Below are positions 56,500 through 64,000 of a DNA stretch of 64,000 nt, piece by piece. Position 1 is the first letter of the stretch; each line of letters starts with the position of its first letter. The stretch spans positions 434,001-498,000 of the forward strand of contig NC_067136.1 in NCBI RefSeq assembly GCF_021347895.1. The letters are read 5' to 3'. The translations under genes and the position numbers were made by a program. Origin of the DNA: Acanthochromis polyacanthus. Lineage: Eukaryota > Chordata > Actinopteri > Pomacentridae. Below the pieces are notes generated by a model that saw only the letters and a program-made list of their open reading frames with translations, was not told where the DNA came from and searched no databases.

Positions 56500-57519
56500 T
56501 TCTCAGATCAGTCAAAGCTCAGAAAAAGGGTCAAAAACGTCAACAGAAACCAGGTCAGGAGCAATCAGACATGGAAGAAAGCTGAAAAAGAGAAGGTTGC
56601 AGCAGGAAACATCAACTACTGGAGTCCTCCATGGACCTTGAGTTTAGTGAGTAAGGTCAGAGCAGAAAGGGAGCTGCCACTCAGACGCCGTTCTTCCACC
56701 CAGAGAGGACCTCTTTCTGCTGTCGCTGCTACACTTACTGCCCTAGTGGAGGTTTTAGGTGGAATATTCCTTTTAGTTATTCTTCATCTACTTCCTGAAA
56801 AGTTTGGCCAGTAAAAAAGACAAAAACTCTTATTTTCAGCTGAACTAAAGACAGACGTTGTGATTTTTCTGCTCACATGTTGTGTTGTTGTAAACTTACT
56901 CTTTCAAATAAATACTCGTCTAACCCTCTGGAAACCAGCGTTTGGACTGTGTTTGTGTTGCTCCTCACCTACTTCAGACAGCCGGGACAGAACAACGTTT
57001 TGTGGACCAAAGGCTAAACTCTGACGTGTTTAGAGCGACATGCTATACTACAGGCTTTTTTAACTGACATATTACGATTACTTTTTTTTGTTTTAGTTTT
57101 TTGTTGTTGTTGTTTTTTTAGCAACATATAAGAATTTGAACAGTTTTAAAGATTACTATACTTTTACTTGAGCAATGAACTATTATTCTCTGTCATTTTA
57201 TAGACCACATATTAAACTCTGATGTTTTCTTGAATAACATACTATTTTGACAATAAACTGCACTATAACATTTTGTGAACCACATATCATCCATGACAAT
57301 TTTAGACAACATCCTATGATTTTATGCTTTTTGAACCACATAATAATCTTTTTTTTTTGCCGACATGCTCTACTATGAAGGCCACACTATGTTATTCTAG
57401 AAAAGTAAACTATACTGTGACATTTCCTGAACTACATCCTATACCATGGCGTTATACACAGAGTGCTTTGGTTACATGTTGATTTATAATCTAGATTTTT
57501 TCTGTTTGTTTATTGACAG
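56500..57519. other. No gene recognised; degenerate 40-bp repeats in the right half
   Basis: 57040-57430 has worn tandem phrases like ACATACTA...TATGACATTTT, close to the 38-bp satellite at 62955-64000. An open frame at 56377-56814 is the other strand of the retrocopy plus its flank. Confidence 0.4.
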
Positions 57520-58395
57520 GATTACCACAGACCTGACCGTGAACACCGCTGACACCCACCTGAGGGAGACACTGGCTCAGATCTCCAGGCTGCTTGGTCG
57601 TGGTCTTTCTGCTCCAGAACATCTTCATCAACTACGTCTTCTTCTGAAGAGGCCCTCAGATGCTGCAGTCTCTGACCTTAAAGAGGAACTGCTGCTTTCA
57701 CTCTGTAACCAGACGGCGGTTATTTTAACCCTTTAAGCTTCAGTCAATTCCAACCATTTTCAGTACAAAAAATCGCTAATATTCTATTTTTAAATTAAAA
57801 AAATGACGAAAAATACAGGGAATATTGTCGTGCATCGCGAGGTGCATTTCCTTGAAAACGACCGATTCGTGGATTTTATACCGACTTCAGGACATGTTTT
57901 GGACAAAATAGTTTACTGGCTTGTGTTGTCTGGATGTAAAAGGTTGGATTATGGCCGTTTTTTGTGGAATATTTTCATCTGTGTGTAATAATGAACCCGG
58001 AAATGTGAGTCGCGCTGTGTATGTTGAAGCCGTGTACAGAGAACGGATGGATGGATATTCGTTTTTGTCGGACAAATGTGTTTTTCTCACCCGCTGTGGT
58101 AATCACATCTGAAAGTGGTTTATACCGGCGGATTCATGAGAATCTAAGCTTTCCATCGGTGTATAGTGTTTGTATAATCGCGTTTGCGGCCGTCGGACAT
58201 TCCTGAAATTCCTATGCAAATTAGTAGGTGTACTGCCGGCGGTACACTTACTATGTACTGAAGCGCAAAGGGTTAAAGACCCAGCTCCTGGAGACTTTGA
58301 GTGAAAATTTAACATCCATCAAAACGGAACTGCAGACAGTAAAATCTGAGCTGTTGGTCAGTATTTCAAACATCAGTCCGACCCGGGTGTCCTAA
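57520..58395 (+). CDS. Unidentified exon with coiled-coil coding, split by a MITE
   Basis: An acceptor TTTGTTTATTGACAG precedes GATTACCACAGACC at 57520. The frame goes DLTVNTADTHLRETLAQISR, then LLKRPSDAAVSDLKEELLL, and reaches the TTAA at 57725. Past the inserted element the same frame resumes at 58277 and runs to a TAA at 58393-58395 with heptad-like residues (LLETLSENLTSIKTELQTV). With one TTAA counted the frame is continuous and without stops, so it looks like the last exon of a real gene or of a recent gene relic. I do not recognise the protein. No upstream exons were found. Confidence 0.5.
57725..58276 (+). mobile_element. piggyBac-like MITE, complete, TTAA-flanked
   Basis: TTAA at 57725-57728 and 58273-58276. 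Ends are CCCTTTAAGCTTCAGT and, reverse complemented, CCCTTTGCGCTTCAGT. 544 bp without coding. Related sequences at 2086-2460, 43570-43717 and 46930-47874. TTAA target and CCC ends are typical of piggyBac. Confidence 0.85.
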
Positions 58396-59273
58396 AGCAC
58401 ACTGTGGGTCAAACAGAAACTTCAGTCTATGGTGTCTATGAAGTGAACAGAGACTGTCTACAAATTGCAAAACTGCTGCAACAGCAAAGACGGACACAAA
58501 TATTCAATAAGTTCACTCTGATCCACTGTAGTGTCACCAGAATCACTGCAGCCTTCAACTGGCTCCTGTTGACACCAATGTTATTTCTGCAACTTGAAAG
58601 ACAGCTACTTTGATAAAACTGGGCTTGTAGCACATTGTCTACCTTTCAGCGGTGGGAAAGAGGCATTATTTATGTTTTAACAATGTATATCTAATGAGTT
58701 ACTGATGCCAGAAGTCCAAATCTGTGAATATCTTTCCAACTTTACTGAACTGTGGCCCTGAGGAGCCATGGTGGGTTTTATTTTCATTTCTAAGAGGTGG
58801 CAATCCTATCCATGACTCTAACAGCTGTTTATACGACTACTGCTGCTTGTACTTTTAGTATTACTACTGCTGCTTGTACAGTACTATTTATCGTCTGGTA
58901 TTTGATTGTCCAGCTGTTAGCTCCCGTTAGTGTTTTGCTAGTGGCTAACTAGCTAGCTCTCATAGACTGGAAGCTCTCAACAAGATTTAATAATGAAAAA
59001 AGAGCCAAAAATTATTCTTACCGATGAAAACACATCTACTGTCCCATCTACTGATTCATATCTATGGTCCTATCTACTTTTTCATATCTGTGCTCACTAG
59101 TCTGGTCTGATGCAGTCTCCATGATAACGTTTCTGGAGTACATGATTAGCAGTACGGACAGGTACGGTACTGAGAAATGTCCACAGTTTTCTTACCACAA
59201 AGTACAAAGCTGCTCGTCTTCTTGTCCAGCATCAGGAACCTTCTTCAAAGCTTCTACAAATCCAAATGAAATA
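58396..59273. other. No gene recognised
   Basis: Possible 3' untranslated sequence of the exon ending at 58395. Short open frames (58404-58613) resemble nothing I know. Confidence 0.3.
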
Positions 59274-59948
59274 CACTGACAGTCAATAGAAACTTTGAGA
59301 CCGTATTTTTCAACATAATTTTTATTTTGAAGCCCCAAACTGGATTTTCTTCATATGAATCATTTGTTTAGCATATTGGCATACAGAAACAAAAATTTAA
59401 AGTTTCAAGAATGATTTCAAAATAAAGAATTTCACAAAAGAAAACGGCACCTGCCAAACACAAAGTCACAGCAGTCAATACCGAGTATGGCCTCCATGTG
59501 CTTGGATGCAGGCAGCAATCCATCGGCGCATGCTTTGGACCAGGCTTCTGATTGTGGGTTGGGAACAGCCCATACGCCTGGATACATCACTGTAGCTCAA
59601 AGCGGCCTCCACCATACCCAGTGCCCGGAGACGTTGTTCATGTGATAGACACGGCATGATGCTGTTCACTGGACTAACAATGCTGGCCTTTTTTGGGCCT
59701 TTATATAGGCCTTCAAACCCATTCTCACATTGTGCAGATACTCACTGAGTATTGCTTGGTGTGTATTTGGTTCACTTTTGCAAAGTGACCAACCCATGTG
59801 AAATGAATCATGACAAAATGACAACTCATCATTATCTCAACTACCAGGGCACTCGATCATCAGTAAATCCACCATGAATCATTACAACCCCCCTACAAGT
59901 AGAATTCTGCCTACATTTCTACCTCAGAGTTTATATTGACTCTCAGTA
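59274..59948 (-). mobile_element. Internally deleted Tc1-type element
   Basis: Ends ACTGACAGTCAATAGAAAC and, reverse complemented at the right, ACTGAGAGTCAATATAAAC, with TA on both sides (59272-59273; 59949-59950). About 675 bp. It keeps a short frame that joins the start and the end of a transposase. Confidence 0.75.
59475..59669 (-). CDS. Tc1-type transposase, N- and C-terminus fused by internal deletion
   Basis: 64 aa. Residues 1-45 are the N-terminal HTH of a Tc1-like transposase (MPCLSHEQRLRALGMVEAAL, then VSRRMGCSQPTI). Residues 46-64 (SMRRWIAACIQAHGGHTRY) look like the extreme C-terminus, which normally lies after the DDE domain. The catalytic domain is gone. The fusion is in frame. 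It would at most be a small DNA-binding peptide. Confidence 0.7.
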   Translation of the reverse strand: MNSIMPCLSHEQRLRALGMVEAALSYSDVSRRMGCSQPTIRSLVQSMRRWIAACIQAHGGHTRY

Positions 59949-60261
59949 TACAATCAAAAGTTGGCAGCCCTGGGTGACCTATCAAGCCTGACGTCTCGCT
60001 TCACTTCGCCTGTTAGTAAACAGAAGACAAAAGACGGAGGTATCCATGCTAATGCTGTGCAAATGTTTTTGAACACCGAAGCAAGATGAAATTTCTCGAA
60101 AATCCCTCCGTTTTTTCATTCTGTGTGCTATGTGTGAAGAGTTTGTGCCGCTAATGTGACTGCAGGGCGACGTCTGGTGAAACGGAGTCACGTGATTATT
60201 GTTGCTTCGTCTGATTGGTGAAACACAGTCATGTGGTAGATCCACTGGGGCCATCTCTCCG

Positions 60262-60476
60262 CAGAATAAAGCATATCTAATGTGGTAAATAAAAAAGCAA
60301 CAGTGGAGAGTAGCCTAGTGTAATGGAGTAAGAGCAGTGTTTCTTCTTCACAAATCTACTCAAGTAAAAGTAAAAACTATGGCAGAGAAAAATTACTCTC
60401 AGAAGTACTTTTTTAAAAAGAAGTTACTTAAGTAAACGTAACGCAGTAAATGTAGTTCGCTACTACCCACCTCTGC
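60262..60476. mobile_element. 3' end of a hAT element
   Basis: AAGTAAACGTAACGCAGTAA and the end CTACTACCCACCTCTG are typical of a common fish hAT terminus (CAGAGGTGGGTAGTAG). The left end was not found. The part 59949-60261 shows no recognised feature. Confidence 0.6.
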
Positions 60477-60905
60477 ATATGATGAAATAATGTAAAGTAG
60501 GCCGTGGAAAACACTACAGAACAGTTTTCTTTGAAAAAAAATTTCATCATGAATTTTGTCCAAAAAAAACGCCATAGTATAGTATGTAGAAAAAATGCCA
60601 TTTTTCAACATGTGGTAAAAACATGCCATATGATGAAATAATGTAAAGTAGGCCGTGAAAAACACTATAGAGCAGTTTTCTTTGAAAAAGAAAATGTCAT
60701 GAATTTTGTCCAAAAAAGCCATAGTATACTGTGTCGAAAAAATGACATTTTTTCAACATGTCGTAAAAACATGCCAGATGATGAAATAATGTAAAGTAGG
60801 CCGTGAAAAACAGTACAGAGCAGTTTTCTTTGAAAAAAAATCATGAATTTTGTCCAAAGAAATGCCATAGTATACTATGTTGAAAAAAAAGCCATTTTTC
60901 AGCAT
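60477..60905. repeat. 148-150 bp tandem repeat, three copies
   Basis: Units begin at 60477, 60627 and 60775 with TGATGAAATAATGTAAAGTA shortly inside. The open frames on the minus strand are repeat translations. Confidence 0.85.
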
Positions 60906-61289
60906 GCCTAAATCAGGCCTCAGCCTCTGTGGACCTACTACCACAGAACTAGGAAGACTTGCAGCCAGTGCAGCAGGTTTTACATGTCCACCTCTAACGT
61001 GTTGCTTTTTCACCTGTAAGAGCGGGCAGACTGCTTTCCAGTGGCCAGCTTCTCTGCAATAACTGCACAAATTGTCTCCTTTTCCTGTACGTCCCTGGTA
61101 TCTCCTACCTGAAGACCCTCCGGGATGAACAGCCAACCTATCGCCATTGTCAGTGTGTACTGCTGTCTCCCTTACCATCTCACCAAGATGAGACTTATGG
61201 ATGACCACATACTCATCCACCAGTTCTGCAGCCTCCATGACAGTTTCAACCTTGCGTTCTGTTAAATAGGTGGTCACTCGACCAGGCAA
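60897..61289 (-). pseudogene. Gypsy gag C-terminal fragment with zinc knuckle
   Basis: Minus-strand frame: LTERKVETVMEAAELVDEYV, IHKSHLGEM, then the knuckle CSYCREAGHWKAVC (CX2CX4HX4C). The first part is the SCAN-like end of fish Gypsy gag proteins. It has no own LTR and ends in the 148-bp repeats. It may belong to the family of the pol at 23924, but this is a guess. Confidence 0.75.
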
Positions 61290-61412
61290 AGAGTTTTTAA
61301 ACTGCTCTCAGATTATAAGATTGCTCAGAGTGTCAAAATAAAAATCAGTAGTGTAGGTGAGTGCATGGGTGGAAAGATGGTGTGCGCAGTGTTGAATGGT
61401 GCAAGAAAGCAA

Positions 61413-62145
61413 GGCTGAATCCCAAACCGCCCCCTACACACTATCCCTACTCACTACCCCGTTTGCGCGTTCCCGTGGAGGGTCCTCCATATTAAGGGCC
61501 GTCCCAAACCGCGTAGTGCGGAGGGAGAGTGGACTGTTCAGCCCTTAAATAGCGAGTCTGCATCGATGCTCACTCTGGACAACTTTTTCAGGAAGTGCAA
61601 CGTAGAAATGGAGGAGGAAACAAACATATTGATGTAAGTTCCACATGCGTCCTTTATTTCTCCCACGCCTTTTTCACACTGGCAGAACATCACAAAAAGA
61701 GTGGTGTAAAAAGATAAATCAAAAGAAACAAATCTTCTTCTCTGCTGACGTTTGATTTAATTGTGCACCCCCTGACACCTTAAAATTTGAACACAACTGA
61801 CAGAATTCATTTATTCATTCATTTGTTGGATTTAAAATGCCAGATAATAGGATTGGAAAACATGTGGGATGACTTCAAATTATTTGAAGCAGAATGTAGC
61901 CCCTACATCATTGCCTGCAACCTGTGCCACAGCGCTACAGCCATGACAGTAGGCGTCTTTGTGTTACCATGGCGATGACGTCTTCCGTTTTCCGGTGAGG
62001 CGACAGGGCGTCCCATTCCTGATGATCGTATTTATACCCTCCCCCTTCAGTAATAGGTGCCCTCCACAGCTGCGAGTGTGACTTCTTTTGGAGTGACACT
62101 CGGTAGTGGAGGGGGAGTGTGTAGGGGGCGGTTTGGGATTCAGCC
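61413..62145. mobile_element. Harbinger-like MITE, 733 bp
   Basis: Inverted ends GGCTGAATCCCAAACCGCCC, continuing CCTACACACT, on both sides. CAA duplications at 61410-61412 and 62146-62148. A possible exon piece with donor (NVEMEEETNILM before GTAAGT at about 61630) lies inside. TIR of over 25 bp and a 3-bp duplication suggest PIF/Harbinger, without proof. Confidence 0.65.
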
Positions 62146-62246
62146 CAAGTCATACCAATGCAAAACAAGTGGCCATCTCAGGAGAGAGCCAGAATGATCA
62201 CCAGGAAGGCTTTACAAAGGCCCTCACACACCCCGGGCACAGGTGT

Positions 62247-62855
62247 TGTCACAGCTCCCTTCTCCTCTGCCCTGTCTGTCTTGCCTGTCTCTCCCCCTGC
62301 AGCTCGGTGCCTGAGTGGAGTCTAGCTTCTCAGCTGACTCCACTCAGGCAATCAACCACCTCCACGGCTCCCGGACAGCTGACGACCATCGACCTGATTA
62401 CACACCCCAGCAATAAGAACCGGCTCATCCTTCCACTCCCTGCCAGATTGTTGAACAAGAACCACGCAGTTCAGTTTGCTCTCTAGCCTCTCACAAAATC
62501 TGTTTGAGTTCCTGCCTGGTTTTCTCACGTTGTTTTCTCCTGCCTCCATACAGACCAGCTGTCCGGGATCCCCGCCATCCTCCTTCCCCTCCGGCTCTCC
62601 CCAAGACTAGTCATCACCGGTTTCCCCCTGCCTGGACCCCCGTTCCTGCCTGGACCCCCACTCCTGCCTGGACCCCTTCTTCCCCTGCCTGGACCTCCCG
62701 TTTCTGGCCAAAACCCTCCCACTACACCAGCCGCTCCTTCACCCTGGATTTCCCCCCATTCCCGCCGTTATTCACCCCCCAACAATAAATCACTTTCATT
62801 CAGCCAGCCTTGGTAGTGTGGCTCTTTGCTTGGGTCCACCCGCTCGTTCGTGACA
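62247..62855 (+). mobile_element. Solo LTR, 609 bp
   Basis: Starts TGTCACAGCTCCC and ends TTCGTGACA. Perfect 5-bp duplication GGTGT at 62242-62246 and 62856-62860. A poly(A) signal AATAAA is at about 62784. It includes four CCTGCCTGGACC repeats (62628-62700). The open frames there are not genes. Confidence 0.88.
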
Positions 62856-62954
62856 GGTGTGGCCAATGGCTGATTATCAGGCACAACTACACCTCCACTA
62901 CCTGCAGGTAGAGGACCATACACACAACTACAGGCAGGATGGGGGAAGGGTTGT

Positions 62955-64000
62955 CACAGATGACATACTAAACTACAGCCATGGCCATAAGTTTGGACAC
63001 AGCATGACTTCCTATGTCTGTTTTGATGTCTATTACAGAACATAACTAATATTTTTTGACAGCACCAGTTTAATTAGTCAACTAATCAACAAGGGATATA
63101 ATATTATCAATAAATTCCAACAATTGGAACAACTTTGTTCCCAAAACTAATATTAGAAGAAAATAACAAAAAAAATGCAGTACTTTCACAACCGAATTTG
63201 GTAAGAATAACAAAATGACACCAAACTATTTTGATGTTTTTTTGAAATATGAAACTTAATATAGTTCTCAGGAGTTGTGTATTATCACCCAAACACTTCA
63301 GTATTTTGTGGTATTTTCTAAGATTCACAAGTGTCATGGTACTTGTGTCCAAACTTATGGCCATGGCTGTATGACATTTTTGTGACATTTTGGACGACAT
63401 ACTAAACTATGACATTTTTAGTCATATTTTTGTCGACATACTAAACTATGACGTTTTTGTCACATTTTGGACGACATGCTAAACTATGACGTTTTTGTCA
63501 CATTTTGGACGACATACTAAACTATGACGTTTTTGTCACATTTTTGACGACATGCTAAACTATGACGTTTTTGTCATGTTTTGGACGACATACTAAACTA
63601 TGACGTTTTTGTCACATTTTGGACGACATACTAAACTATGACGTTTTTGTCACATTTTTGACGACATACTAAACTATGACGTTTTTGTCATGTTTTGGAC
63701 GACATACTAAACTATGACGTTTTTGTGACATTTTGGACGACATACTAAACTATGACGTTTTTGTGACATTTTGAACGACATACTAAACTATGACGTTTTT
63801 GTCACATTTTGGACGACATACTAAACTATGACGTTTTTGTCACATTTTTGACGACATACTAAACTATGACGTTTTTGTCATATTTTGGACGAGATACGAA
63901 ACTATGACGTTTTTGTCATGTTTTGGACGACATGCTAAACTATGACGTTTTTGTCATGTTTTGGACGACATACTAAACTATGACGTTTTTGTCATGTTTT
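62955..64000. repeat. 38-bp satellite, running past the window end
   Basis: Unit GACATACTAAACTATGACGT followed by TTTTGTCACATTTTGGAC. About 16 units from 63370; one unit lies left of the Tc1 MITE at 62976. Variants exchange GTCACA, GTGACA and GTCATG. Each unit has TGACGT. Confidence 0.92.
62976..63369. mobile_element. Tc1/mariner-type MITE, 394 bp, in the satellite
   Basis: Inverted ends CAGCCATGGCCATAAGTTTG at both sides with TA at 62974-62975 and 63370-63371. Taking it out restores a satellite unit (AAACTATGACATTTT). No transposase. Confidence 0.9.

Noticed and set aside
56377..56814. Plus-strand frame with a hydrophobic C-terminus
   Set aside because: Its first half is antisense to the NMRK retrocopy, and no start context or homolog is apparent.
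62504..62788. Proline-rich frame of 94 aa
   Set aside because: It lies inside the solo LTR and translates its CCTGCCTGGACC repeats.

Overview
This is vertebrate DNA, almost certainly from a teleost fish (probably a percomorph). Genes carry spliced exons with GT/AG borders. The receptor genes have the teleost Fc-receptor-like transmembrane exon. The mobile elements are a typical fish mixture: L2 with an esterase-type ORF1, L1/Tx1, RTE, a Gypsy with integrase before reverse transcriptase, Tc1, hAT, Harbinger, piggyBac-like and P-like elements. There is no prokaryotic signal.

The backbone is a tandem segmental duplication carrying three minus-strand copies of a two-Ig-domain Fc receptor-like (FCRL/LITR-type) membrane receptor gene. 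Copy A lies at 8564-14188, copy B at 29440-31491 and copy C at 50562-53073. A (six coding exons, predicted 292 aa) and C (five exons, 280 aa) are open with consistent splice phases. B has a 1-bp deletion in its second Ig exon and is probably a pseudogene. Units A and C start at the same LINE tail (positions 1 and 48883) and both lose homology after the same bases (14820 and about 54210).

Four kinds of tandem array ride with the units. The first is a 40-42 bp array downstream of the gene (3646-8177 and 49003-50125, absent from B). The second is a 19-bp array in the Ig2-TM intron of all three copies. The third is a 25-bp array just upstream of exon 1 in A and C. The fourth is a 37-bp array in an intron of A that grew out of a dead Tc1 transposase gene.

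The spacers are nested transposons. 14821-21097 is an L2 LINE holding a probable solo LTR that itself holds a nearly intact Tc1 element. 21176-29180 holds a Harbinger-like element, a 5'-truncated Gmr1-type Gypsy flanked by 1.17-kb direct repeats, and an unclassified 1.1-kb inverted-repeat element. 31622-44452 is one hAT transposon swollen by a 5.8-kb L1, a 4.8-kb Gypsy with both LTRs and a foldback element. 45345-49000 is LINE debris split by a P-like element with a THAP exon, which in turn contains a solo LTR.

Beyond 54.2 kb lie a processed pseudogene of nicotinamide riboside kinase (55990-56498), an unidentified coiled-coil exon split by a piggyBac-like MITE (57520-58395), an internally deleted Tc1 element, a Gypsy gag relic, another Harbinger-like element, a solo LTR, and a 38-bp satellite that runs off the window end. 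All calls come from reading the sequence; no database search was made.
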